Source: Serratia sp. DD3
GTDB taxonomy: Bacteria; Pseudomonadota; Gammaproteobacteria; Enterobacterales; Enterobacteriaceae
Direction of reading: 5' to 3'
DNA length: 64,000 nt
Assembly (NCBI RefSeq): GCF_000496755.2
Contig: NZ_AYKS02000032.1
Span: 1-64,000 of the forward strand
Shown here: in pieces, positions 7,955-18,122 of the stretch
Layout of the letters: each line of letters begins with the position of its first letter
How positions within the stretch are numbered: position 1 is the stretch's first letter
Program-made: the position numbers and the translations under genes
Notes under the pieces: generated by a model
Database searches by the model: none
The model's input: the letters and a program-made list of their open reading frames with translations, nothing else
What the model was told of the DNA's origin: nothing

Positions 7955-8527
7955 TTAATTAACGCCTTGCCAGCGCGTAAACAGGTCTTGCGGCAGTTCA
8001 ATATCAAACTGGTCGATAACCCGGTTCACGGTTTGATCGATGATATCATCAAGGGTTTGTGGGCGATGATAGAAGGCAGGCACCGGTGGCATAATCACCG
8101 CCCCCAACTCCGCGGCCTGAGTCATTAAACGTAGATGGCCAAGATGCAGGGGGGTTTCACGCACGCAGAGGACCAAAGGCCGCCGTTCTTTTAGCACCAC
8201 ATCAGCAGCTCGGGTCAATAACCCATCCGTATAGCTGTTGACGATGCCAGATAATGTTTTGATTGAGCAAGGCAGGATCACCATGCCCATGGTTTTGAAA
8301 GAACCCGAAGAGATGCTGGCGGCAATATCTCGCGAATCATAGACCACATCCGCCAGCGCTTGTACATCACGCAGATTTAACGAGGTCTCCAGTGCTAACG
8401 TCTGGCGCGCGGCTTGACTCATCACCAAATGGGTCTCAACCCCTTCCACACTGCGCAAAACTTGCAGCAAACGCACACCATAGATGACGCCACTGGCACC
8501 AGAAATTCCGACAATGAGTTTTTTCAT
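7955..8527 (-). CDS. ubiX: Flavin prenyltransferase
   Basis: 190 residues, nearly identical in layout to E. coli UbiX: LIVGISGASGVIYGVRLLQ at the N-terminus, AASISSGSFKTMGMVI, and CVRETPLHLGHLRLM. It prenylates FMN to give the cofactor for the UbiD decarboxylase in ubiquinone synthesis. It lies downstream of purF and cvpA, as in E. coli, though 176 bases and a short ERIC relic separate it from purF, so it may have reduced read-through. Confidence 0.96.
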   Translation of the reverse strand: MKKLIVGISGASGVIYGVRLLQVLRSVEGVETHLVMSQAARQTLALETSLNLRDVQALADVVYDSRDIAASISSGSFKTMGMVILPCSIKTLSGIVNSYTDGLLTRAADVVLKERRPLVLCVRETPLHLGHLRLMTQAAELGAVIMPPVPAFYHRPQTLDDIIDQTVNRVIDQFDIELPQDLFTRWQGVN

Positions 8528-8624
8528 AATACGAGTCTCTGCCTAGAGATAGGCCGCTAGCATAGCTGAATTGGGGTAGACTTTGCAGCCCCCCAGCAGA
8601 AGGGATGGTGAGTGAGCTCTATGC

Positions 8625-8687
8625 TAGACCCGCATCGCCATTCAAGCTGCAGCAATGTAGGCTGCAACTTGAATGAACTTGGGTATA
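8625..8687. repeat. Internally deleted ERIC repeat (63 bp)
   Basis: Both ERIC ends are present (CGCCATTCAAGCTGCAG at the left; GCAACTTGAATGAACTTGGG at the right, ending GTATA at 8687), but the middle 60 or so bases are gone. It lies between purF and ubiX. Short ERIC versions with central deletions are known from enterobacteria. Confidence 0.7.
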
Positions 8688-8703
8688 GCAGCCCGATTAG
8701 CGA

Positions 8704-10221
8704 TTAGCCTTCATTGTGCATTTCCAGATTTTCCGCTTCGGTTTGGCCGCGCAACGCTTTGGTATCATCATTGCGCAATGTCTCCAGATACTCCAGATAG
8801 TCTTGGTCGACATCTTTTGTGACATAAATACCGTCGAACACCGAGCATTCAAACTGAGTGATATCTGGGTTCTCTTCCCGAACCGCGTCGATCAAATCAG
8901 TCAGATCCTGGAAAATCAAACCATCGGCACCAATCATCTTGCGGATTTCATCCACTTCACGCCCATGAGCAATCAGCTCTGAGGCGCTCGGCATATCAAT
9001 ACCATAGACATTGGGGAAACGGATTTCCGGTGCCGCAGAGGCCAAATAAACCCGTTTGGCTCCCGCATCACGGGCCATCTCGACAATCTGCTCAGAGGTC
9101 GTGCCACGCACGATGGAGTCATCCACCAATAACACGTTCTTGTCACGAAACTCAGCACGGTTGGCGTTCAGCTTGCGACGTACCGACTGGCGGCGCACTT
9201 GCTGACCCGGCATGATAAAAGTACGGCCCACATAACGGTTTTTAACAAATCCCTGGCGATAAGGTTTTCCCAGAATATGGGCAATTTCCAGCGCAATATC
9301 GCAAGATGTTTCCGGGATTGGGATCACCACATCAATGTCCAGATCTTCCCATTCGCGGGCAATCTTTTTACCCAACTTCTGCCCCATACGCACTCGCGCA
9401 CTGTAGACCGAGATTTTGTCCATAAACGAGTCTGGACGGGCAAAATAGACATACTCAAACAAACAGGGGTGGTTTTTAGGATCTTCGGCACACTGGCGGG
9501 TGGCAAGCTGCCCCTGAGCACTGACATAGACCGCTTCACCAGGTGCAATGTCACGCAAGAACTCAAAACCTAATGTATCCAGCGCCACGCTCTCGGATGC
9601 CACCATATATTCACAGCGCCCATCATCCAATGTCCGCTTGCCAATCACCAGCGGGCGAATACCATTAGGATCACGGAATGCCACCAGGCCATGACCGATA
9701 ATCATCGCCACACAGGCATAGGCACCGCGTAATTGCTGGTGCATTGCCGCAATGGCAGTAAAAATATTATCAGCTTCCAGCGGGGTGTGCTGGAAACGGT
9801 CAAGCTCAGTGGCTAACACATTCAGTAGGATCTCCGAGTCGGAGGTCGTATTGATATGACGGCGGCCAGTTTCAAGCAGTTTCTGGCGCAGTTCATGGGC
9901 ATTCGTCAGATTGCCGTTGTGTGCCAGCGTAATACCGAATGGCGAGTTGACATAGAATGGTTGGGCTTCTGAAGCACTGGAGCTGCCTGCAGTAGGATAG
10001 CGCACATGGCCAATGCCCATGTTACCCTGCAAACGCTGCATATGACGTGCTTCAAACACATCTTTCACCAGGCCATTGGCCTTACGCAGACGAAACCCGT
10101 TATAGGCATCAATCGTTACGATGCCAGCGGCATCCTGCCCACGGTGCTGAAGCACTGTCAACGCATCATAAATAGACTGGTTTACCGGCATAAAACCGGC
10201 GATACCAACAATACCGCACAT
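8704..10221 (-). CDS. purF: Amidophosphoribosyltransferase
   Basis: 505 residues. The N-terminal glutaminase has the Cys2 nucleophile (MCGIVGIAG) and the C-terminal phosphoribosyltransferase has the PRPP loop [16 protein letters not shown]. It makes 5-phosphoribosylamine from PRPP and glutamine, the first committed step of purine synthesis in the cytoplasm. Length and sequence match E. coli PurF. It lies 36 bases after cvpA and is probably co-transcribed under the PurR operator upstream of cvpA. Confidence 0.97.
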   Translation of the reverse strand: MCGIVGIAGFMPVNQSIYDALTVLQHRGQDAAGIVTIDAYNGFRLRKANGLVKDVFEARHMQRLQGNMGIGHVRYPTAGSSSASEAQPFYVNSPFGITLAHNGNLTNAHELRQKLLETGRRHINTTSDSEILLNVLATELDRFQHTPLEADNIFTAIAAMHQQLRGAYACVAMIIGHGLVAFRDPNGIRPLVIGKRTLDDGRCEYMVASESVALDTLGFEFLRDIAPGEAVYVSAQGQLATRQCAEDPKNHPCLFEYVYFARPDSFMDKISVYSARVRMGQKLGKKIAREWEDLDIDVVIPIPETSCDIALEIAHILGKPYRQGFVKNRYVGRTFIMPGQQVRRQSVRRKLNANRAEFRDKNVLLVDDSIVRGTTSEQIVEMARDAGAKRVYLASAAPEIRFPNVYGIDMPSASELIAHGREVDEIRKMIGADGLIFQDLTDLIDAVREENPDITQFECSVFDGIYVTKDVDQDYLEYLETLRNDDTKALRGQTEAENLEMHNEG

Positions 10222-10257
10222 GTTGTCTTTTCCTCTAAGCCGTTACCGCCCCGGTAA

Positions 10258-10743
10258 CTAGGGGGGTAATAAACTCGACGTGCTTTGCAGATAGTCAAAG
10301 AACCAAGTGATGATGGGCTTGAAATAGGGGATAAATTGCGACTGTTTCCAATCCGCACTTTGTGACAAGGTGGTGAAGGTATCCAGAAAAAACAGGAGCG
10401 CCGCCACAATCAATACGCCACGCAATGCACCAAAACAGACACCTAACACGCGATCAGTACCCGATAACCCGGTCTTATCGACCAATGTGCCGATCACGTT
10501 GTTAACAATAGCGCCCACAATCAACGTTGCGATAAATAATAGAGCTATCGCAACGCCATTCCGCACCAGTTCATCTTCTAAACGAGTGAAATAGGCTGCA
10601 AGGTAAGGGTAAAAATGGCTGGCTATAAAAAACGCACATCCCCATGTCACAAGTGACAATGCTTCGCGTACAAAACCTCGGACCAGGCTGACCAAAGCCG
10701 AAAATCCAATCAACGCTATAATGACGTAATCAATCCAGACCAT
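10258..10743 (-). CDS. cvpA: Colicin V production protein CvpA
   Basis: 161 residues and about four transmembrane helices (MVWIDYVIIALIGFSALVSL; LVTWGCAFFIASHFYPYLA; AIALLFIATLIVGAIVNNVI; GALRGVLIVAALLFFL). It is an inner-membrane protein needed for colicin V production and, in later work, envelope stress tolerance; the molecular role is unclear. It is the first gene of cvpA-purF(-ubiX), as in E. coli. Confidence 0.95.
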   Translation of the reverse strand: MVWIDYVIIALIGFSALVSLVRGFVREALSLVTWGCAFFIASHFYPYLAAYFTRLEDELVRNGVAIALLFIATLIVGAIVNNVIGTLVDKTGLSGTDRVLGVCFGALRGVLIVAALLFFLDTFTTLSQSADWKQSQFIPYFKPIITWFFDYLQSTSSLLPP

Positions 10744-10801
10744 GAACTATTCCAATGATGAATCGCCCTTGCATCTCATTCGCGGCGAATTCTAACAGAA
10801 A

Positions 10802-10817
10802 AAGAAAACGTTTGCGT
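10802..10817 (-). promoter_or_regulatory. PurR operator upstream of cvpA-purF
   Basis: AAGAAAACGTTTGCGT matches the PurR palindrome ACGCAAACGTTTGCGT at 14 of 16 positions. It is about 60 bases upstream of the cvpA ATG, the same place as the known E. coli cvpA-purF operator. Repression by PurR with hypoxanthine or guanine is therefore expected. Confidence 0.8.
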
Positions 10818-10921
10818 AGCGGATTTCCCGCCACATTAAAAATATAACGCGGCGAAAAAAACCTGAACGCCATGCCATTCACCTTCAGTGTTTGCCGCCA
10901 ACAGAGAGCAGTTCAGCCCCA

Positions 10922-11626
10922 TCAACGAACACTGTACGGCTTCACCTGACCACTCAACCCACTAATGGCATTGAGTTCAGCCAAAGATGACTGCAATTTC
11001 TGCTTCGATGCATCAGGCCCCACATAGATCCGGGTAATCACCCCTTGAACCGGTGTCGAAGGCACTGTATAGGCCCGGTAGCCAGACAAACGTAATGAAG
11101 CGACAATTTCATTGACCTTGGCGGCATTTTTCAACGCACCTAACTGCACCACATAGGCCTGCCCCACCGGTGCTTTTTCTTCGGTTGCGGGTTTAGGCTG
11201 CGGTTTGGTTTCAGGCTTCACTTCCGGTTTCGGTTCAACCACTGGCTTGGGTTTCACCTCTGCTGGCTTGGTTTCCTGCTGCAGCGGGGGTTGAATCGGT
11301 TGACTGGTTGCCGGAGGCACCACAACCGGTGGCAATTGCTGCTGCTGAGTATTTTGTCTGGCGGCCTGTTGGGCTGCCGCTTCTACCGCTGCCTGCTGTT
11401 CAACCAATGCCCCCGCCCCTTCAGGGGGTTGAGAAGGTAATGGTTGTGACGCTGGCGGGATCATGTCAGCTTCATGGGAGTCACCGGGTTTGGGTACCAG
11501 GGGAATAGCGGCAAACTCATCTTCATAATGCCTTTTTTTGCCATCCAACAAACCCGGCAGAATGATGACCCCTAAGGCGACCAAAATCACCGTGCCAATC
11601 AGTCGATTCTGAAATTTACTTGCCAC
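10922..11626 (-). CDS. dedD: Cell-division SPOR-domain protein DedD
   Basis: 234 residues with a GTG start (as in E. coli). An N-terminal anchor helix (residues 8-27, LIGTVILVALGVIILPGLLD) is followed by a Pro/Gln/Lys-rich linker and a C-terminal SPOR domain (KAYVVQLGALKNA-like, here QAYVVQLGALKNA) that binds denuded septal peptidoglycan. It acts at the division site with FtsN. It starts directly at the folC stop (TGA at 11627-11629, GTG at 11626), so coupling is likely. Confidence 0.95.
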   Translation of the reverse strand: MASKFQNRLIGTVILVALGVIILPGLLDGKKRHYEDEFAAIPLVPKPGDSHEADMIPPASQPLPSQPPEGAGALVEQQAAVEAAAQQAARQNTQQQQLPPVVVPPATSQPIQPPLQQETKPAEVKPKPVVEPKPEVKPETKPQPKPATEEKAPVGQAYVVQLGALKNAAKVNEIVASLRLSGYRAYTVPSTPVQGVITRIYVGPDASKQKLQSSLAELNAISGLSGQVKPYSVR

Positions 11627-12892
11627 TCACACTCCCCGCCCCTCGTCTATAGCTGCCATCACCGGTGCTACCGTATGAAATGAGCCACAGACGATCACAA
11701 TATCTTGAATATCGGCTTGCTGCATAGCCTGGCGCCAGGCAGTTTCAACATCATCAAACTGTTGTGGCTGCACTAAATATTGTGCCAGTTGTTCTGCACT
11801 TGCCCCTCTTGGGCCATCCAACGATGCGCAGTACCATATATCCACTACTTCACTCAGGCAAGCCAACGTAGCGGCGATATCTTTGTCCGATAGCATCCCC
11901 ACCACCGCACGAACCTTGCCACCGTTACGTGGCAATTTTGCCAGTTGACGCGCTAGATAGCTTGCAGCATGCGGGTTATGAGCCACGTCCAGGATCACCC
12001 GTGGGTTGTGCTGTACAGTTTGAAAACGCCCAGGCAGCGTAGCCTGCTGTAAGCCACTGAAAATGGCTTTCTCATCGATGTCTAATGTTGAGTAGTATAA
12101 CGCAGCCAACGCGGTTGCCGCATTGGCCAAGGGCACATTAGGCATCGGCAACTCAGTCAGGCTGGTGCCCTCCCCTTGCCACTGCCAACGCTCCCCTTGT
12201 TCACTGAACACCCAGTTGTCACCACTGCGATACAAGTGGGCCCCCAGCTCCTCAGCCACTTGCCCAATACTGTGAGGCATATCCGGTTCACCGACCACAG
12301 CAGGTTTACCACCACGGAAAATACCCGCTTTTTCACGGCCAATACTTTCACGATCGCACCCCAGCCAGTCAGTATGGTCCAGCGCAATACTGGTCACTAC
12401 TGCCACGTCAGCATCAACAATGTTGGTGGCGTCAAGACGCCCGCCGAGCCCCACTTCGAGGATCACCACATCAAGTCTAGCTTGTTTAAACAGGTATAAT
12501 GCCGACAGGGTACCAAATTCGAAATAGGTCAACGAGGTTTCACCGCGACCGGCCTCAATAGCGGCAAATGAACGGCAGTGTTCCGTTTCGCTGAGTTCCT
12601 CCCCCTGGATACGTACCCGCTCGGTATAGCGCACCAGATGGGGGGAGCTATAAACCCCTACCCGTAACCCGGCGGCTAGCATAATGGCCTCCAACGTGCG
12701 GCAGGTAGTACCTTTGCCGTTGGTGCCGGCCACCGTAAACACCGTCGGAGCCGGCGTAAGCAGATCGAGTTGGGCGGCAACGTGCCGTACACGCTCCAGA
12801 CCGAGTTCTATCGCTTGGCTATGCAGATGTTCCAGATAGTAGAGCCACGTATTCAGGGGTGCCGTAGCTTGGGGAGTTTGGTGGTTTTGCAT
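11627..12892 (-). CDS. folC: Bifunctional dihydrofolate/folylpolyglutamate synthase
   Basis: 421 residues. It has the ATP loop FTVAGTNGKGTTCR, YSSPHLVRYTERVRI, and a C-terminal Mur-ligase-like domain with DVAHNPHA. It adds glutamate to dihydropteroate and then to folates. The start at 12892 (MQNHQTPQ) is chosen because AGGA lies six bases upstream; an ATG nine codons earlier is less well placed. It follows accD in the order accD-folC-dedD-cvpA-purF, as in E. coli. Confidence 0.95.
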   Translation of the reverse strand: MQNHQTPQATAPLNTWLYYLEHLHSQAIELGLERVRHVAAQLDLLTPAPTVFTVAGTNGKGTTCRTLEAIMLAAGLRVGVYSSPHLVRYTERVRIQGEELSETEHCRSFAAIEAGRGETSLTYFEFGTLSALYLFKQARLDVVILEVGLGGRLDATNIVDADVAVVTSIALDHTDWLGCDRESIGREKAGIFRGGKPAVVGEPDMPHSIGQVAEELGAHLYRSGDNWVFSEQGERWQWQGEGTSLTELPMPNVPLANAATALAALYYSTLDIDEKAIFSGLQQATLPGRFQTVQHNPRVILDVAHNPHAASYLARQLAKLPRNGGKVRAVVGMLSDKDIAATLACLSEVVDIWYCASLDGPRGASAEQLAQYLVQPQQFDDVETAWRQAMQQADIQDIVIVCGSFHTVAPVMAAIDEGRGV

Positions 12893-12967
12893 ACATCCTA
12901 TCACTGACTTTAGGTTCAAAATCCGTCAGGTGCGCCTCTTAAGTCAATCCAAGAGGGCATTCCGTGA

Positions 12968-13094
12968 TATACCCGTCGCCATTCAAGCTGCAGGGTTGTT
13001 GGCTACTCTCATTCACCCTAGTCACATAGTTTTCTATGCTCCTAGGGACTCACTCCTTTGCCGCCTACCTGCAACGTGATTGAACTTGGGTATA
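12968..13094. repeat. Full-length ERIC repeat between accD and folC
   Basis: A 127-bp palindromic unit from TATACCC (12968) to GGGTATA (ends 13094). It has CGCCATTCAAGCTGCAGG and GTTGTTGGCTAC in the left half, and TTTGCCGCCTACCTGCAACG in the right. It has the same size as the copies at 6653 and 29180. Confidence 0.88.
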
Positions 13095-13147
13095 ACCATA
13101 AAGTGACGAAGACCCCGCTAATGCTGACACGCAGGGTCTGACATACC

Positions 13148-14056
13148 TTAGGCGTTGGCCTGGTTTTCCTCTGCGGCTAGCGGAGCAACACCATCAAAAT
13201 CTGGCAGGGGTTGATTAGTCAACATGGAAATGATGTTTGCCAGAGTCCGGCGCATTTCTGGTCGACGAACAATCATATCGATCGCGCCCTTTTCAATCAG
13301 GAACTCACTGCGTTGGAAACCCGGCGGCAGTTTCTCACGCACTGTCTGCTCAATAACACGCGGACCGGCAAAACCAATCAATGCTTTAGGTTCGGCGATA
13401 TTGATATCCCCGAGCATCGCCAGACTGGCAGAAACGCCGCCCATGGTCGGGTCAGTCAACACCGAAATATAGGGCAGACCACGTTCCTGCAATTTGGCTA
13501 ACGCCGCACTGGTTTTGGCCATCTGCATCAGCGACATCAACGCTTCCTGCATACGCGCGCCACCACTGGCAGAGAAGCAGATCAATGGGCAGTTATCTTC
13601 CAAGGCTTGTTCAACCGCACGGACAAAGCGGGCACCCACCACGGAAGACATCGAACCACCGATAAAGGCGAATTCGAACGAAGCAGCGACGATGGGCATA
13701 CCGTAAAGTGTCCCCTTCATTACCACCAGCGCATCTTTTTCACCCGTCGCTTTTTGCGCCGCACTTAGGCGATCTTTATATTTTTTAGAATCCCTGAACT
13801 TGAGAACGTCTTTCGGCTCCAGTTCGCTCGCCACCTCAACCTCGCTACCTTCATCCAGCAAGGTATGCAAGCGCATACGCGCAGACATGCGCATATGGTG
13901 ATCACACTTGGGGCACACTTCGAGATTACGTTCCAACTCAGCACGATAAAGAACCTGACCACAGCTAGCGCATTTGGTCCAGACCCCTTCAGGAATGCTC
14001 ACCTTATTGGTTTGAGTCACATTACTTTTGTTAAGAATTCGTTCAATCCAGCTCAT
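13148..14056 (-). CDS. accD: Acetyl-CoA carboxylase carboxyltransferase subunit beta
   Basis: 302 residues. The N-terminal zinc ribbon has Cys29, Cys32, Cys48 and Cys51. The carboxyltransferase core has [39 protein letters not shown] and [15 protein letters not shown]. Together with AccA it transfers the carboxyl group from biotin-BCCP to acetyl-CoA to make malonyl-CoA, the first step of fatty-acid synthesis. The E. coli zinc ribbon also binds its own mRNA, so autoregulation is possible. Confidence 0.97.
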   Translation of the reverse strand: MSWIERILNKSNVTQTNKVSIPEGVWTKCASCGQVLYRAELERNLEVCPKCDHHMRMSARMRLHTLLDEGSEVEVASELEPKDVLKFRDSKKYKDRLSAAQKATGEKDALVVMKGTLYGMPIVAASFEFAFIGGSMSSVVGARFVRAVEQALEDNCPLICFSASGGARMQEALMSLMQMAKTSAALAKLQERGLPYISVLTDPTMGGVSASLAMLGDINIAEPKALIGFAGPRVIEQTVREKLPPGFQRSEFLIEKGAIDMIVRRPEMRRTLANIISMLTNQPLPDFDGVAPLAAEENQANA

Positions 14057-14234
14057 TGATGACCTTTCTGTTTGAACCAGGCAGATGCCAGCCCGCTGTT
14101 TATGCGATAACCACCACCAGACCTCTGGCTATAGGCGGGTTCACAAAAACAGACCATAGATACTGCTCATTAAACCATATCGGCCCGATACTGTAGACAA
14201 AAAACTGCGTTAACTGACGGGTTAACCGATACTT

Positions 14235-14897
14235 TTACTGTTTTTGCTGCCGAGCTGCCGCACGTTTATGGCGCCAGATCTCAATAATACCCGGCAGAAT
14301 TGAAACCACAATGATGGCAACAATCAAGAGTTTCAAGTTTTCTTGCACTATCGGTAAATCACCGAACATGTAGCCCGCATAAGTAAACAGCAATACCCAA
14401 ACCAGTGCGCCAACCACGTTATAAACGGCAAAATGGCGATAGTTCATATGCCCCATACCCGCCACGAAGGGGGCAAAGGTACGCACAATAGGCACAAACC
14501 GTGCCAGGATAATGGTTTTGCCACCATATTTTTCATAAAACTGGTGAGTTTTATCCAGATAACTGCGGCGGAAAATTTTGGAATTGGGATTGGTAAACAG
14601 CTTTTCACCAAACAAACGCCCAATGGTATAGTTCACCGCATCGCCAAGCACCGCTGCCACCACCATCAAAGCGACCATGGTATGAACATTGAGATCATTA
14701 GATGGTAACGCCGCCAAAGCTCCGGCAACAAACAGCAGTGAGTCCCCTGGCAGGAACGGGGTAACCACCAATCCCGTTTCACAAAACAGGATCAAAAACA
14801 AAATGGCATAAACCCAGACGCCATATTGCGCCACCAACTCGGCTAAATGCACGTCAATATGCAGAATAAAATCAATGATAAACTTGATAACGTCCAT
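14235..14897 (-). CDS. dedA: DedA-family membrane protein
   Basis: 220 residues. It carries the DedA/SNARE-associated signature: [34 protein letters not shown] and [20 protein letters not shown] (the conserved FxR...G motif), with several membrane helices. Family members flip undecaprenyl phosphate or phosphatidylethanolamine and support the proton motive force. The start MDVIKF at 14897 is chosen because GAGAG lies six bases upstream and it matches E. coli. Confidence 0.94.
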   Translation of the reverse strand: MDVIKFIIDFILHIDVHLAELVAQYGVWVYAILFLILFCETGLVVTPFLPGDSLLFVAGALAALPSNDLNVHTMVALMVVAAVLGDAVNYTIGRLFGEKLFTNPNSKIFRRSYLDKTHQFYEKYGGKTIILARFVPIVRTFAPFVAGMGHMNYRHFAVYNVVGALVWVLLFTYAGYMFGDLPIVQENLKLLIVAIIVVSILPGIIEIWRHKRAAARQQKQ

Positions 14898-14965
14898 AAA
14901 CTCTCTCATTTTAACCGGGTAACGCTACCCAGTACTAAATACTTATCTATCTGCTATCTGACGGT

Positions 14966-15787
14966 TTAATCATCAGCTAAAAACAACGGCCCCAACGGGG
15001 GGCAAGGTAACGCAAAACGCTCTGGGTAATCCACCGCCACCAGATACAAACCGTCTGGCCGTGCCGTGGCGGCTGCCAGGTTGCGATCTTTCAACGCCAA
15101 CAGTTCGGCTATCCAGCTCTCTTCCTGATTACCACACCCCACTTCCAACAAGCTGCCAACAATATTTCGCACCATATGATGAACAAATGCGTTGGCTTTG
15201 ATATCCACCAGGATATAGCCACCATAACGCGAAACCTTCACCTGTTTTACATTGCGCCATGGCGTGCGTGACTGGCATTGCACCGCACGGAATGAGGTAA
15301 AGTCATTCTCACCCAATAAAGCCTGGGCGGCACGATGCATCCGTTCGGCATCCAGCGGGTGATAAAAATGCGTTACCCCCTGCTGCATAATCGCCGGACG
15401 GTAGCGATGATTATAGATGATGTAGCGATAGCGGCGCGCGGTGGCACTGAAACGCGCATGAAAATCGCTGCTCACCCCCTGAACCCAACGCACCGCAATA
15501 TCTGGCGGCAAATGCGTATTGACGCCCATTGTCCAGGCAGCATCCTGACGACGCGCCGTGGTTTCAAAATGCACCACCTGCCCTGTGGCATGCACCCCGG
15601 CATCAGTACGCCCGGCGCAAAATACGCTGATTGGCGCATCGGCCACTTTACTTAACGCCTGCTCCAGGCAAGCCTGTACACTGGTGACTTCCTGCTGGCG
15701 CTGCCAACCGTAATAACGACTACCATCATATTCAACCCCCAGCGCAATTTTCAGCATTGGCGGGAGAATGGGCGACTCTGCAGACAT
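14966..15787 (-). CDS. truA: tRNA pseudouridine(38-40) synthase
   Basis: 273 residues. The catalytic Asp62 lies in [32 protein letters not shown] and [19 protein letters not shown] are family marks. It isomerises uridines 38, 39 and 40 in the anticodon arm of many tRNAs. Its ATG shares one base with the usg stop (15787), so it is translationally coupled in pdxB-usg-truA, the E. coli order. Confidence 0.96.
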   Translation of the reverse strand: MSAESPILPPMLKIALGVEYDGSRYYGWQRQQEVTSVQACLEQALSKVADAPISVFCAGRTDAGVHATGQVVHFETTARRQDAAWTMGVNTHLPPDIAVRWVQGVSSDFHARFSATARRYRYIIYNHRYRPAIMQQGVTHFYHPLDAERMHRAAQALLGENDFTSFRAVQCQSRTPWRNVKQVKVSRYGGYILVDIKANAFVHHMVRNIVGSLLEVGCGNQEESWIAELLALKDRNLAAATARPDGLYLVAVDYPERFALPCPPLGPLFLADD

Positions 15788-16797
15788 CAGTACATCTGCT
15801 CCTGCAACAAGCGTTCTGCGGTTTCAACGGCCATCAAGGCACCACCAAAGCGCACATTATCGGCCACTGACCAAAACTGCAGCATTTCCGGGATACCATA
15901 ATCCTGCCGCAGACAACCAATACTTAACACCTCACTCCCGGAAGCTTCCGTCACCTGTGTCGGGTAGTCGTCATCTTCACTCAGTTGAATATCATCGGCT
16001 TGCTCTAGTTCACCGCGTGCCTCTTCAACTGTCAGCGGACGCAAGGTTTCCACATGCACCACTTGTGCATGACCGTAAAATACCGATGTTTGCACACAAC
16101 TGACGGAAATCGGTAACCCGGCGTCTTGCAACACTTTACGCACCTGGTCAACGATAAGACGCTCTTCCCGCACGCTCCCCTGCTCATCACTGATCAGAGG
16201 TAACAGGTTGAAAGCCAACTGCTTGGCAAAGATACCGGGTTCGGCAGGAATGCCATTAAGCAAGCGCGCACTCTGCCCAGCCAGCTCATCCACCGCTAGT
16301 TTACCGCGTGATGAAGCTGACATCAGCGTCGTTACCTGTAAACGGGAAAGACCCGCCTGTTCGGTCAGCGGTTTAATCGCGGTCAGCAATTGGCTGACCA
16401 TGCAGTCGGCTATTGCCACGATATTGCGGTTACGATAATCCGCCAATACCTGCGGGTTGACACCGGGTACCACTAACGGAACATCTGGTTCCAAGGCAAA
16501 GTAACCACTGGTATCAATCACCAAGCAGCCCATATTGGCCGCCTCATCAGCATAACGAGCCGCCGCTTCGCAACCAGCAGCAAAAAAAGCCAGTTGCACC
16601 TGCGACCAGTCAAACCCTTCGGCATTCTCTACCCGTATGGATTTGCCGTTAACGCGAACCGTCGCACCAGCACTGCGCTCACTGGCTAAAGGAAACAGCT
16701 CACCCAACGGAAACTGGCGCTCCTGTAACAACTCCAGTAACGCCTCACCAACGGCACCAGTGGCACCGAGCAGAGCTATGTTCCAACCATCAGACAT
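15787..16797 (-). CDS. usg: USG-1 protein, aspartate-semialdehyde dehydrogenase homologue
   Basis: 336 residues with the ASADH fold: [18 protein letters not shown] dinucleotide site, [21 protein letters not shown], and the C-terminal [21 protein letters not shown]. The ASADH active-site block (N-C-T/S) reads ADCMVSQLL here, so the Cys is present but its Asn neighbour is Asp. The later substrate region [13 protein letters not shown] lacks the usual Arg. Catalysis is therefore doubtful. It lies between pdxB and truA, as in E. coli; its role is unknown. Confidence 0.92.
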   Translation of the reverse strand: MSDGWNIALLGATGAVGEALLELLQERQFPLGELFPLASERSAGATVRVNGKSIRVENAEGFDWSQVQLAFFAAGCEAAARYADEAANMGCLVIDTSGYFALEPDVPLVVPGVNPQVLADYRNRNIVAIADCMVSQLLTAIKPLTEQAGLSRLQVTTLMSASSRGKLAVDELAGQSARLLNGIPAEPGIFAKQLAFNLLPLISDEQGSVREERLIVDQVRKVLQDAGLPISVSCVQTSVFYGHAQVVHVETLRPLTVEEARGELEQADDIQLSEDDDYPTQVTEASGSEVLSIGCLRQDYGIPEMLQFWSVADNVRFGGALMAVETAERLLQEQMY

Positions 16798-16856
16798 GGG
16801 ATGTTCTCCAGAGTATCTATTTATATGGCGACAGGGATTTCACCTTGCGCCACCGT

Positions 16857-17978
16857 TTAGCGAACAGAAAAACCGAGTCGCTGCAACAGTTCAGCACTGG
16901 CACTGTCATCACACTGTACCCGCAGTGATGACCATTCCCGTCGATCCGGGTAATACTTGCGCAGGCGGTCAAATTCACCGGGCAGCCCGGCAACCTGGCG
17001 CAATGGCGCATCGTCGCGGCGCACATCATACACCAAGTGAATCAATCGTTTTAATTTCCCTTCATCCAACGGACCGTGGCAACAGATCTCATTGAACTCC
17101 GCCACCGGTAACAGCGACGACAGCTCAATATCCTGGGGTTGCCCCAGGTGTTGTGCCAACGCGGCAAACACCTGTGTGGTGCCGCGCGCCTTGCCTTCCA
17201 GCGAATAACCGGCGATATGGGGGGTAGCAATATCCGCCCACTCCAATAACGGCACGCAAAGGTCCGGTTCCGGTTCCCAAACATCCAGTACCGTGCTCAG
17301 CCTTTTTCCGCGCTCTAATGCTTTCAGCAACGCGGCATTGTGCACCACCGCACCACGGCTGGCATTAACCAGGATCCGCTCATCCGGCAGCGCATCCAGC
17401 AAATCGGCATCCACCAGATGCAGCGATTTATAAGGCCCGGTTTTATTCAATGGGGTGTGGAAGGTGAGAATGTCTGCTTCTGCCACCAGTTTTTCCAGTG
17501 GCCAAAATTCACCACTCTCCCCACGTTCGGCACGGGGAGGGTCGCACAACAGGGTACGTACCCCTAATGCCTTGAGGCGCGCATCAAGGCGGGAGCCCAC
17601 ATTGCCCACGCCAACAATCCCCACCGTTTTATCACGCAAATGGAAACCATCCCGCTCTGCCAAGAACAGCAAGGCAGAAAACACATACTCCACCACCGCG
17701 ATGGCATTACATCCAGGGGCCGCTGAAAATCCAATCCCCGCCTGCTGCAACCAGGCTTCATCCACATGATCGGTGCCTGCAGTGGCGGTGCCAACAAAGC
17801 TGACTCGCGTCCCGGCTAACAATGCCTGATTCACTTTTGTCACGGAGCGCACCATCAGTGCATCGGCATCAGCCAGTGCCTGCTGCGGGATAGGCCGCCC
17901 AGGAACCGCCTGCACCTCTCCCAGGCGCCCAAACAGTTCCAACGCATAGGGCATATTTTCATCAACCAGGATCTTCAC
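16857..17978 (-). CDS. pdxB: Erythronate-4-phosphate dehydrogenase
   Basis: 373 residues with a GTG start, as in E. coli. A D-2-hydroxyacid dehydrogenase: [20 protein letters not shown] site, [24 protein letters not shown], and the His of [22 protein letters not shown]-terminal dimerisation domain follows ([21 protein letters not shown]). It performs the second step of the DXP-dependent pyridoxal phosphate pathway. It heads pdxB-usg-truA. Confidence 0.96.
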   Translation of the reverse strand: MKILVDENMPYALELFGRLGEVQAVPGRPIPQQALADADALMVRSVTKVNQALLAGTRVSFVGTATAGTDHVDEAWLQQAGIGFSAAPGCNAIAVVEYVFSALLFLAERDGFHLRDKTVGIVGVGNVGSRLDARLKALGVRTLLCDPPRAERGESGEFWPLEKLVAEADILTFHTPLNKTGPYKSLHLVDADLLDALPDERILVNASRGAVVHNAALLKALERGKRLSTVLDVWEPEPDLCVPLLEWADIATPHIAGYSLEGKARGTTQVFAALAQHLGQPQDIELSSLLPVAEFNEICCHGPLDEGKLKRLIHLVYDVRRDDAPLRQVAGLPGEFDRLRKYYPDRREWSSLRVQCDDSASAELLQRLGFSVR

Positions 17979-18012
17979 GTTTCTCTCCCATCATCTTGCA
18001 ATCGCCCTATTC

Positions 18013-18039
18013 TATACCCAAGCGCCATTAAGTTGCAGG
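18013..18039. repeat. Degenerate ERIC half-end
   Basis: TATACCCAAGCGCCATTAAG followed by TTGCAGG resembles the outer 27 bases of the full ERICs in the window. The rest is unrecognisable. It lies between pdxB and tctE and is probably an old remnant. Confidence 0.4.
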
Positions 18040-18122
18040 CTGGCATCGACAGAAAAGTGGATCAAGTTTCAAGAAGCCGAGCAGTGCCCGCATTGCGCGG
18101 AGCAAGGCAGTTTTTTTGTGGT

